Shown here: positions 7,162 to 14,069 of the stretch, in pieces
Numbering within the stretch: the stretch's first letter is position 1
Layout of the letters: each line of letters starts with the position of its first letter
Source of the DNA: Oligoflexia bacterium
GTDB lineage: Bacteria > Bdellovibrionota > UBA1018
NCBI GenBank assembly: GCA_025352185.1
Contig: JANXTV010000321.1
Location: 1-15,960 of the forward strand
Reading direction: 5' to 3'
Length of the DNA stretch: 15,960 bases
Program-made: the position numbers and the translations under genes
Notes under the pieces: model-generated
The model's input: only the letters and a program-made list of their open reading frames with translations
What the model was told of the DNA's origin: nothing
The model's database searches: none

Positions 7162-7199
7162 GCAGAGAGTGTAGACTGAGGCAGCGGAAAGAATCAAAG
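7162..7199. promoter_or_regulatory. 38-base divergent intergenic region
   Basis: The archease and di-iron protein genes start back to back with only 38 bases between their ATG codons. Both promoters must overlap here or lie inside the opposing coding sequences. GGAAAG at 7186-7191 can serve as the plus-strand ribosome binding site. No clean -35/-10 pair was found by eye, so the role is inferred from layout. Confidence 0.4.
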
Positions 7200-8024
7200 A
7201 TGTTAATCCCGAGGAACGAACTCCAGTTTGACTTCGACGCGGCCCGATTTAGGCCCGCGGCCGATCGCGATTTTCTCGGCTGGGTATTCGACCAATTCCT
7301 TTACGGCGAAGTCACCGGCATCCAATGCGGACATTGGCTTTACCGCGCGCCCACTCTGAGAGCCGCCGCCTTCCTCGCGCGCCAAGCGGCCGAGGAACTC
7401 TCTCACGTTAAACGCGTCATCCGCATTCTCGAAATTCTCGAGCATCCTCCCGGTCGGGCCCACGGGGCGGTAAAATTCCTCTCGACCGGAATGATGGGGG
7501 GAACCTGGGGTGAACACGTCTGTATGGAGATGGCACTCGGAGAAGGTCTGGTGCTCACGATTTTCTACGCGCTCGCGGCCACGATCGAAAACGACGAAAT
7601 CCGGAAAATTATCGAATCGGCGATCCTGGACGAAGAAAAACACGTCGAATTCGGAGAGCGCGAAACTCGAGACTGGCTCCAAACCTTTCCCGGAGACCGG
7701 AAGACGCTCCTCGCCGGCGCCCTCGTCCAGTGGCTCGCCATGGGCTGGCTCCGTAACTTCGCTCTAAAGCGCCTACCCAAAAATCATTCCGTACTCGAAA
7801 AGTTTCCGGCGTTTTACGATCACACGCTCGCAAAGTTCGAACTCCGCGTGCAGCGGCTCGGCTTATCCGATCGGCCGCTCCGGGAAATTTCCTGGGCCGC
7901 GCGCTTCGGACTCATCTTCGCTTTACCTTTTCGGCAGTTCGCGATGCGACTCCGACGCCCGAAGCGGCTACTGACGGCGACGTATCTCTCGGATGACTGG
8001 GTCGTTAAATCGAATTCCGATTAG
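7200..8024 (+). CDS. Ferritin-like di-iron protein, putative oxidase or hydroxylase
   Basis: 274 residues, mostly helical. It carries the di-iron carboxylate pattern: E37 in FLYGEVTGIQ; E66 and H69 in EELSH; a third-helix Glu (E110 or E114, in MEMALGEG); E145 and H148 in DEEKHVEFGE. This ExxH plus ExxH arrangement binds two irons and activates O2 in ferritin-like enzymes such as tRNA hydroxylase MiaE, ribonucleotide reductase R2 and N-oxygenases. Which substrate it uses cannot be told from sequence; ferritin-type storage is unlikely given about 100 extra C-terminal residues rich in Arg, Leu and Trp. No signal peptide is seen, so it is probably cytoplasmic. It is transcribed alone, divergent from archease, and ends twelve bases from the convergent FHA-like gene. 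Confidence 0.75.
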   Translation: MLIPRNELQFDFDAARFRPAADRDFLGWVFDQFLYGEVTGIQCGHWLYRAPTLRAAAFLARQAAEELSHVKRVIRILEILEHPPGRAHGAVKFLSTGMMGGTWGEHVCMEMALGEGLVLTIFYALAATIENDEIRKIIESAILDEEKHVEFGERETRDWLQTFPGDRKTLLAGALVQWLAMGWLRNFALKRLPKNHSVLEKFPAFYDHTLAKFELRVQRLGLSDRPLREISWAARFGLIFALPFRQFAMRLRRPKRLLTATYLSDDWVVKSNSD

Positions 8025-8042
8025 CCGCCGGCGGGGCTATCG
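8018..8042. terminator. Bidirectional hairpin containing both convergent stop codons
   Basis: cgattagcc (8018-8026) pairs with ggctatcg (8035-8042) with one bulged base, around an inner GC-rich gccggc core. The plus-strand TAG (8022-8024) sits in one arm and the minus-strand TAG (8037-8039) in the other. The position between convergent genes suggests a shared terminator, but no T-tract follows on either strand. Confidence 0.5.
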
Positions 8043-9311
8043 CCTCCGCGACATCTTCCGTACTTTATCCTGGATCACTTCCACCGGTAGACCCCGGTCG
8101 AGCTGGGACATTTCGACGACCGAATCTGAGCCCGCGCTCGAAGCACCGCCGAACTGATTCGAAATTTTCATGATCCCGACCACGAGCATGAGGGTTCCGC
8201 CCGCAGCCATGAGAAAGATCATGGCCCGTCCGCGAAGACGCGCCCCCGAAGGCGTCGCCTCGGGAATCCATGGTTTCGCCGTATTTCGGTTTACCTGCGG
8301 CGATGCCGTAAATTCACTCTTCGTTTTTTTAGGCGCCGCTCGACTGGACGGCTCGACTCGGTCGAGTCGAATCCCGGGGTTCGTCGCATCTTTTTCCAGC
8401 GGGAATTTATCTCGAGGGGGATTTAAATCATCGCGCTTAAGCACGGCGGCTACCGTACTTAGAATTTTTTCCGAAAAACTTTGCTTCGACCCACTCAGTT
8501 GGGCTTTTTCCGCGTAGAGGGGCTTCACTCCGTCGAGCTCAGACTCGGTCATCGCGGCCATGCGTTCATCGAGACTATCGTCGCGCTGAGTATGTGGACT
8601 GTTTGCGAGTTCAATCTTCGGCTCCGCCGGTCCGAACGTTTTCGGAGTCGGCATCGCACTCGGATACGCGTCGGCGTTCGACTTTGCGGCCGTCTTTTTT
8701 ACCGTCGGGGGCGAAAGATCGGGACGAACCATCTCTAAAGAAGGCTCCTGAATTTCGAGTGAGTGCCCGCCCATGTAGGGAGACTCTGGCGCCGAGCGCA
8801 CAGCGGGAGTGGAAGAATTCTTCGGGGGCGCTTCGAGCGCAACCGCCGTCGCCGCTTCCACCGGAAATTGGGTGAGCGTGAGGGTCGGACCGTCGGCTTT
8901 AAGTGCTGAATCCATGTCGAGGATATCCGGAATCCCGCCTAGAGTCGGACCGGGCGACTCCGCGGCACGGGCGGAAGCTTTCGCGGTCGGGGCGACTAGG
9001 ACTTCGAGGAGGATCGTTTCTCCGATTAAAATTTTATCGCCGACTCGGGGACTGCACGCGCTTTCGGGCGTCCCATTTCGGGTTACGATTCGGTCCCGGT
9101 CGAGGTGCTGGAATAAAACGGAACCGGCGTCTACCGAGAAGGTGCAAACCGTTTTAGGAGGATTCTCTTGAAAGGGAAGTTTCAGGAGCTTATCGGTGAC
9201 GTGAAACTCCTCACCCGTCGTGAGACTTACGCCCCATTTTTCGGTCCATTTAGGATCCTTCGTCGAGGAGACTCGGAATTTTAGGCGGACTTTTTCCGTC
9301 GTTTCGTTCAT
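8037..9311 (-). CDS. FHA-like N-terminal domain protein with long linker and one C-terminal membrane segment
   Basis: 424 residues. Residues 8-106 are beta-rich and end in GDKILIGETILLEVL, the layout of the closing strands of a forkhead-associated (FHA) domain. The canonical GR...SR...N phosphothreonine residues are not clear, so this is a weak match. Residues 110-360 are low-complexity and hydrophilic, rich in Pro, Ala, Ser and Lys, probably disordered. Residues 363-382 (AMIFLMAAGGTLMLVVGIMK) form a single membrane helix followed by a 42-residue basic tail ending MSRRR. There is no signal peptide, so the N-terminus is probably cytoplasmic. The start is five bases after the fadH stop, with AAGGG between, indicating cotranscription. 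Its role is unknown; scaffolding at the inner membrane is one possibility. Confidence 0.65.
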   Translation of the reverse strand: MNETTEKVRLKFRVSSTKDPKWTEKWGVSLTTGEEFHVTDKLLKLPFQENPPKTVCTFSVDAGSVLFQHLDRDRIVTRNGTPESACSPRVGDKILIGETILLEVLVAPTAKASARAAESPGPTLGGIPDILDMDSALKADGPTLTLTQFPVEAATAVALEAPPKNSSTPAVRSAPESPYMGGHSLEIQEPSLEMVRPDLSPPTVKKTAAKSNADAYPSAMPTPKTFGPAEPKIELANSPHTQRDDSLDERMAAMTESELDGVKPLYAEKAQLSGSKQSFSEKILSTVAAVLKRDDLNPPRDKFPLEKDATNPGIRLDRVEPSSRAAPKKTKSEFTASPQVNRNTAKPWIPEATPSGARLRGRAMIFLMAAGGTLMLVVGIMKISNQFGGASSAGSDSVVEMSQLDRGLPVEVIQDKVRKMSRRR

Positions 9312-9316
9312 CCCTT

Positions 9317-11380
9317 TTATTTTAGTCGGTTTTCTAGCTCCGCAGCAAGGTGTACTCCCTGACTAATCGCTCGCTTCGCGTCAAGCTCACCCGCTTCCGC
9401 CGCTCCGCCGATGATAAATACGGGCGCGCCACGGGCCGTGAGCTCCGAAAAGAGTCGATTCTCTGACTCCTGCCCCGCGCAAATCACGATTTGATCCACA
9501 TCTAGAACGTCGCTCTTCCCCCCGCGAGTGATTTCGAGGCCAGCCGAAGCGTAGGCGCCGTAAGTCACCCCGGCCATCATCGTCACTCCTTGGTCGGCGA
9601 GCATTTTTCGGTGAATCCAGCCCGTGGTCTTTCCTAGCCGAATTCCGAGCTTCTCGTCTTTCCGTTGGAGGAGGTAGACCTTTCGGCCGCTCCCCTGGGC
9701 TTCGGGCTTTATCCCCTCTACTCCACCACGGGCCTCGTATCGAATTCCCCAATGTTTAAAAAATCCGGCCGGCGTGAGTGAAAGCGAGTGGTCAGCCGGC
9801 GCTAAAAGAAACGTCGCCACGTCAAACCCAATCCCGCCCGCTCCGATCACGGCAACTCGACTTCCCGGCTTCACTTTCCCCAGCAGAAGTTCGTCGTAAG
9901 CGACGACGCGACTATCGCCGCGGGCGCGCGCTTCCGCCAGCAGGGGAATCACGCGGGGTCGCACCCCGGCTGCGACGATCACCGCCTCGAACGCCGATGC
10001 CGGCGCGAGGAGTTCATCGGCCGTTACGGAATGATTGAGTCGGAGCGTAATGCCAAGGAGGGAAATCTGAGTGCGAAAGTAACGAATCGTTTCGACGAAT
10101 TCCTCTTTACCCGGAATGCGCCTCGCGAGATCAAACTGACCCCCAATATCCGAACGCCCTTCATAGAGAGTTACCGAATGCCCGAGTCTCGCCGCTTCGA
10201 CGGCGCACGCGAGACCCGCGGGTCCGGCCCCCACGACGGCCACGCGGCGCGATTTCTTCGCGCGGGTGTTCGGAATGAGGGTTTCATTCGCCGCTCGGGG
10301 ATTTACGAGACAGGTCGCAACCTTTCCTTCGAAAATCTGATCGAGGCACGCCTGATTACAAGCGATACACGTGTTAATCTCGTCCCTCCGCCCGGTCCAC
10401 GCCTTGCGGGTCCATTCCGGATCGGCCAGCATCGGCCGCGCGAGCGAGACGAGATCCGCATCGCCGCGCGCGAGCACCGCTTCGGCTACTTCCGGCATAT
10501 TAATTCGGTTCACGGCAATGACCGGAATCTTTATTTCGCTGCGAATCCGGCGCGTCGCTTCCGTGAACGCCGCCCGTGGAACCATCGTCGCGATCGTCGG
10601 AATTCGGGATTCGTGCCACCCAATCCCAGAATTAAGGACGTGAACGCCGACTCTTTCGAGCGCGCGCGCAAACTGGATCGTTTCTTCCCACTGCATTCCG
10701 TTTTCGACGAGGTCCAGCAGCGAGAGCCGGTAGATCAGTAAAAAATCGGGTCCGCACGCCGCCCGAATTTTTCGGACGATTTCGAGGGGTAACCGAATGC
10801 GATTTACAAATGAACCGCCGAATTCGTCTTTCCGCCGATTCGTTCGGGGAGCTACGAATTGGTGGAGGAGGTAGCCTTCGCTTCCCATGATCTCGACGCC
10901 GTCGTAGCCCGCCTTTCGGGCGAGTCGCGCGCAGTTCGTAAAATCACGGATCGTTTTACCGATCCCAAATCCACCCAGTGAAAACGGGGTGAATTTATTA
11001 ATCGGCGCTTTCAGCCGAGAAGGCGCCACGCACAGCGGATGGAAGGCGTAGCGACCGGCATGCAGTATTTGCATCACGATCTTTCCACCGTAAGCGTGGA
11101 CGGCCTCGGTAACAAGGGCATGGTGCTTTACTTGCCAAGCCCAGGAAAGCTGCGCCGAAAAGGGAGAAACCCGACCCGCAAAATTCGGGGAGATTCCCCC
11201 GGTGATGATGAGACCCACGCCGCCCTTCGCCCGCTCGCCGTAATAGGCCGCGAGGCGTTCGTGCCCCCCTTTTACTTCCTCCAGGCCGGTATGCATCGAG
11301 CCCATGACCACGCGGTTCGGAAGTTCGAAAGGACCTAAATTTAGTTTTGCGAAGAGGTGGGGAAACTGTTGGTGCGCCAT
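9317..11380 (-). CDS. fadH: NADPH-dependent 2,4-dienoyl-CoA reductase
   Basis: 687 residues, close to E. coli FadH (672). It reduces 2,4-dienoyl-CoA to enoyl-CoA so that polyunsaturated fatty acids can pass through beta-oxidation. The N-terminal TIM barrel (about 1-330) is of the old yellow enzyme type and binds FMN; Y170 (EGYLLHQF) and H256 (GIGWHESR) correspond to the catalytic Tyr and His. The Fe-S cysteines are C338, C341, C345 and C357 (CIACNQAC, TCLVNP). A dinucleotide-binding loop VVGAGPAGLA (382-391) starts the FAD domain, and VAVIGAGGIG marks the NADPH-binding Rossmann fold. It lies between a small exported-protein gene (45 bases upstream) and the FHA-like gene (5 bases downstream). 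A related flavin oxidoreductase is possible but less likely. Confidence 0.9.
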   Translation of the reverse strand: MAHQQFPHLFAKLNLGPFELPNRVVMGSMHTGLEEVKGGHERLAAYYGERAKGGVGLIITGGISPNFAGRVSPFSAQLSWAWQVKHHALVTEAVHAYGGKIVMQILHAGRYAFHPLCVAPSRLKAPINKFTPFSLGGFGIGKTIRDFTNCARLARKAGYDGVEIMGSEGYLLHQFVAPRTNRRKDEFGGSFVNRIRLPLEIVRKIRAACGPDFLLIYRLSLLDLVENGMQWEETIQFARALERVGVHVLNSGIGWHESRIPTIATMVPRAAFTEATRRIRSEIKIPVIAVNRINMPEVAEAVLARGDADLVSLARPMLADPEWTRKAWTGRRDEINTCIACNQACLDQIFEGKVATCLVNPRAANETLIPNTRAKKSRRVAVVGAGPAGLACAVEAARLGHSVTLYEGRSDIGGQFDLARRIPGKEEFVETIRYFRTQISLLGITLRLNHSVTADELLAPASAFEAVIVAAGVRPRVIPLLAEARARGDSRVVAYDELLLGKVKPGSRVAVIGAGGIGFDVATFLLAPADHSLSLTPAGFFKHWGIRYEARGGVEGIKPEAQGSGRKVYLLQRKDEKLGIRLGKTTGWIHRKMLADQGVTMMAGVTYGAYASAGLEITRGGKSDVLDVDQIVICAGQESENRLFSELTARGAPVFIIGGAAEAGELDAKRAISQGVHLAAELENRLK

Positions 11381-11425
11381 CGCCTCTAATCATCGCACTA
11401 GTTTAGGGAGAGAGAATAGTGGGAA

Positions 11426-11947
11426 TTAAAGCTTTAAAAAACCGTCGTAGGCCACCAGCGCCTCGTCCACGAAGTCGACGGCAAAAATCACTCCGAGTCG
11501 ATTATCCTTCACGAGGATCCGGTCCCAGAGCGGCGGCGATCGGTAATCAGTGAGTTCGAGTTCGGCCGCCCGGCGGAGGTTTCGCTCGGCTTCCTCGAGT
11601 AGATACGCGGCATTTCTAAATCGTATTTCTGCCGGAGAGCACCCATAATCAAAGAGCGAAGGGCACACCTTTTTCTGCAGAACCGCAATATCGCCTTTCA
11701 AGCTTTCATCCGCAGTCTTAACCGGCTCGACTAACCGGTCGAGGGTTCGGGTACAGACGTTGGTCACCTTCCGAACAAAAAACCACTGTTTCTGGCAACC
11801 GCGGACTTGCGCACTCCGCGAAATGTCCAGGAGTCGACTCATTGCCACCCGGAGCTCGGTCGAAGGTTCCATGGCCGCGCGGGCAGGAGACGTAAGTCCT
11901 CCCGAGAACAGGGCGGCGGCAATGAGGAAGAATGGAAGACGGACCAT
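11426..11947 (-). CDS. Small exported helical protein, unknown function
   Basis: 173 residues from ATG 11945-11947, chosen because GGAG lies nine bases upstream and a clean signal peptide follows (MVRLPFFLIAAALFSG...SPARA, then AMEP). A start 25 codons earlier would spoil the signal. The mature part is mainly alpha-helical and charged, with four cysteines (RGCQKQ, NVCTRT, KVCPSL, YGCSPA) that may form two disulfides. A periplasmic location is predicted. It precedes fadH by 45 bases on the same strand and diverges from the histidine kinase. No family is recognised. Confidence 0.7.
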   Translation of the reverse strand: MVRLPFFLIAAALFSGGLTSPARAAMEPSTELRVAMSRLLDISRSAQVRGCQKQWFFVRKVTNVCTRTLDRLVEPVKTADESLKGDIAVLQKKVCPSLFDYGCSPAEIRFRNAAYLLEEAERNLRRAAELELTDYRSPPLWDRILVKDNRLGVIFAVDFVDEALVAYDGFLKL

Positions 11948-12161
11948 GGGTGAAATCTCCAACGTCCCCACTAGAGCAACCTCCGGGCCAGGAAAAAAAG
12001 TCCCGCATTCTGCGATTCTCACTGAGGAAAGGAGAATCCGTCCCCACCGGTGGGTGTCTCATTTATGGACACCTCGCCGGAAAAAAAACACCTTTATCGC
12101 CCCCGTTGTTTAACCCATTACGCGCGTTGTTTAATCGGAGAGAATCGGCTTTAATGCGCAG
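11948..12161. promoter_or_regulatory. Divergent regulatory region upstream of the histidine kinase
   Basis: This 214-base region separates two divergent genes. It contains a perfect 12-bp palindrome cccaccggtggg (12043-12054), an A-run (12081-12088), and two identical copies of cgttgtttaa at 12104-12113 and 12125-12134. The copies are 21 bases apart (two helical turns) and end 27 bases before the kinase ATG. These are candidate operators, by spacing only; no promoter could be assigned with confidence. Confidence 0.5.
12104..12134 (+). repeat. Direct repeat cgttgtttaa, two copies at 21-base spacing
   Basis: Two exact 10-base copies (12104-12113 and 12125-12134) are separated by eleven bases, placing them on the same DNA face just upstream of the kinase gene. 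A response regulator that binds direct repeats would fit, but no cognate regulator is in view. Confidence 0.6.
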
Positions 12162-13646
12162 ATGCGTATCGAGAAAGGGCGTTTTTCATTTCGGATTCGA
12201 ACCGTCGTTATTTTACTCGCAGTTCAGTCGATCTTCCTTCTCGCCTATGGATACCGACTCTACTTAGTGAACGAACAGAATTACCGGAATGAATTTTTCG
12301 ACCGAATTGAATCCGTGAATCGAACGCTTGCCGTCACGCTCTCCCCCGTCGTTCAGGACTTAAAGGACGAAGAGCTCCTAAAGATTTTTTCGAAAATCCA
12401 AGCCCAAAACGGACTAGCGTACCTCACCTTCCACTCGGCTAAACGGACTCTGAAGGTCGGAGACGACGCCGTGACCCGGGTACCCCTCGACGATATCCAG
12501 CGCCGTCAGTCTGAGTTGAAGGTTCTCGACCATTTCGTCTCCCTCGAAAACGCCGAAAATATTCCCCGTGAAATTTACATCGGCTACGACGTTCGCCCCC
12601 TCGAAAATCTACTCATCGCCCTTAAGCATCAGTACTTTATCGGCGCCGTGCTCATGACGCTCGGCCTCGCACTCGTCGTTTTTATGATCCTCCAGCTCCT
12701 TTTCCGCCGCCTCCTAAAAATCGAGGCGGCCTGCACCGAAGTAACTAAGGGAAATCTAGAAACCATCATCGGAGACTCCGGTTCGGACGAAATCGGCCGC
12801 ATCGCCCGGGCGTTTGACCAAATGACCGGGGCGGTCCGTGAGTCGATCCTCGACCGCGAGCGACAACGAGTCTCCCTCATTGAAGCATCCCGACTTTCCA
12901 GCCTCGGAACGATGGCCGGCGGAATCGCCCACGAAATTAATAACCCGCTCACCGTGATCCAACTCGCCGCGGAAAGGAGTCTCCTCCTTCTAGAATCTCC
13001 CGAGTCGAAGGAAAAAATTCGTGCATCCATGGAACGCATCCAATCGACCGTTCTGCGAATCGCTAAAATCGTCCAAGGACTTCGATCCTTTTCCCGCTCG
13101 AGCGAAGGATTCCAAAGTGAGAAGGAAATCCTCACCCAGGTTCTCGATGACGTCGTCAGCCTCGGCGCCGAGCGGATGAAAAACTTAGGGATTAAGTTTG
13201 AAATTATCTCCAGCGAGGAAATTACCCTAAAACTCGACCGCATTCGTTTCGGACAGGTCGTGCTGAATCTCCTGAATAATTCGATCGACGCCGTATGCGA
13301 AAATACCTCGTCCGATCATTCAGAGGGGACGTTACCCGTCCGCTGGATTAAAATATTTATTACGAGAAGTCCCGATGGAGTCAGCCTTCGCTTCGTCGAC
13401 TCGGGAAAACCACTCCCGACGGAAATCCACGAAAAAATCATGACCCCGTTTTTCACGACGAAACCGATTGGTCAAGGTACGGGACTCGGGCTCAGCATCA
13501 GTCGAGGAATCGTCGAGGCCCACGGGGGACGCCTCTTTTACGAACCGCAGGCGAAAAATACGACCTTCCGAATCGACCTCCCGGCCAGCCTCATTCTAGG
13601 CGTAGGAGCAGCCGCAACTTCTTCGACGTCGGCTTCACCGACGTAA
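12162..13646 (+). CDS. Membrane sensor histidine kinase with periplasmic domain and HAMP
   Basis: 494 residues. TM1 is about 14-31, the periplasmic sensor region about 32-157, TM2 about 158-181, followed by HAMP (182-233). The H box is GTMAGGIAHEINNPLTVI with H257 as phospho-acceptor; the N box is LNLLNNSIDAV (368-378); the F box is PFFTTKP (429-435); and G2 is GTGLGLSIS (439-447). The G1 box reads VDSGKPLP, so the second Gly of DxGxG is Pro. The kinase should phosphorylate a response regulator not encoded here. Its last 18 codons overlap the opposing PBP-like gene by 56 bases. Position next to a PBP-like protein and a porin suggests it may respond to envelope or phosphate-type signals. The ribosome binding site is weak. 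Confidence 0.88.
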   Translation: MRIEKGRFSFRIRTVVILLAVQSIFLLAYGYRLYLVNEQNYRNEFFDRIESVNRTLAVTLSPVVQDLKDEELLKIFSKIQAQNGLAYLTFHSAKRTLKVGDDAVTRVPLDDIQRRQSELKVLDHFVSLENAENIPREIYIGYDVRPLENLLIALKHQYFIGAVLMTLGLALVVFMILQLLFRRLLKIEAACTEVTKGNLETIIGDSGSDEIGRIARAFDQMTGAVRESILDRERQRVSLIEASRLSSLGTMAGGIAHEINNPLTVIQLAAERSLLLLESPESKEKIRASMERIQSTVLRIAKIVQGLRSFSRSSEGFQSEKEILTQVLDDVVSLGAERMKNLGIKFEIISSEEITLKLDRIRFGQVVLNLLNNSIDAVCENTSSDHSEGTLPVRWIKIFITRSPDGVSLRFVDSGKPLPTEIHEKIMTPFFTTKPIGQGTGLGLSISRGIVEAHGGRLFYEPQAKNTTFRIDLPASLILGVGAAATSSTSASPT

Positions 13647-14055
13647 ATCCAATCGCGTTCGGCGTCCGTTCGAGAAATTCGAATAAATCGGACTCCGTCG
13701 TGAACACGGACGGCGGCTTCCCCTTTCCGGTGAAAACCATGTACGACCAATGAGACTTCATTTCTGCGACACTCTTTTCGAGCGCACGCTGAAAAAATAA
13801 CGCGGTCGCGGGATTTCGGTCGGAAAGTGTCACGACGAGTACGGTTTCCCCCGAACGTATCTTTCGGGAGTAACCATCGTAGAGGTTCGCCAGATCCTCG
13901 CGCGTCAGATCGACCTCGTGAGGAAAATTTCCGACGACGTAAATAGGCGCCTCCGGCCCGCTACCCGACACCATTCCCGTCGAGAGCGTCGCGAACGAAG
14001 ATACCAAAATTAAAATAATTCCCCGAACCTTGCGGGTGAATCGATCGAGTCTCAT
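13591..14055 (-). CDS. Small PstS-type periplasmic phosphate-binding-like protein
   Basis: 154 residues with a signal-like hydrophobic N-terminus (GIILILVSSFATLSTG). The mature part, YVVGNFPHEVDLTREDLANLYDG (written here as YVVGN...LANLYDG), then RNPATALFFQRAL, WSYMVFTGKGKPP and NAIGFTSV, matches the short single-lobe relatives of PstS found beside sensors and porins; in full-length PstS the corresponding segments help form the phosphate-binding cleft. At 154 residues it is about half a classic PstS, and no pst transporter genes are near, so a sensing role is more likely than transport. Start: ATG 14053-14055 with GGGAGG five bases upstream. It follows the porin by 14 bases. Its 3' end overlaps the kinase gene, and both C-terminal tails look non-conserved. 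Confidence 0.78.
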   Translation of the reverse strand: MRLDRFTRKVRGIILILVSSFATLSTGMVSGSGPEAPIYVVGNFPHEVDLTREDLANLYDGYSRKIRSGETVLVVTLSDRNPATALFFQRALEKSVAEMKSHWSYMVFTGKGKPPSVFTTESDLFEFLERTPNAIGFTSVKPTSKKLRLLLRLE

Positions 14056-14060
14056 ATCGT

Positions 14061-14066
14061 CCTCCC
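14061..14066 (-). promoter_or_regulatory. Strong ribosome binding site of the PBP-like gene
   Basis: GGGAGG on the minus strand, five bases before ATG 14053-14055, sits just after the porin stop codon. It is the best Shine-Dalgarno match seen in the window and fixes the start. Confidence 0.8.
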
Positions 14067-14069
14067 GGG

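Noticed and set aside
10031..10741. 236-residue plus-strand open frame opposite fadH
   Set aside because: Long but composed of Arg/Asn/Pro-rich text with no domain; fadH on the other strand has full catalytic and cofactor motifs.
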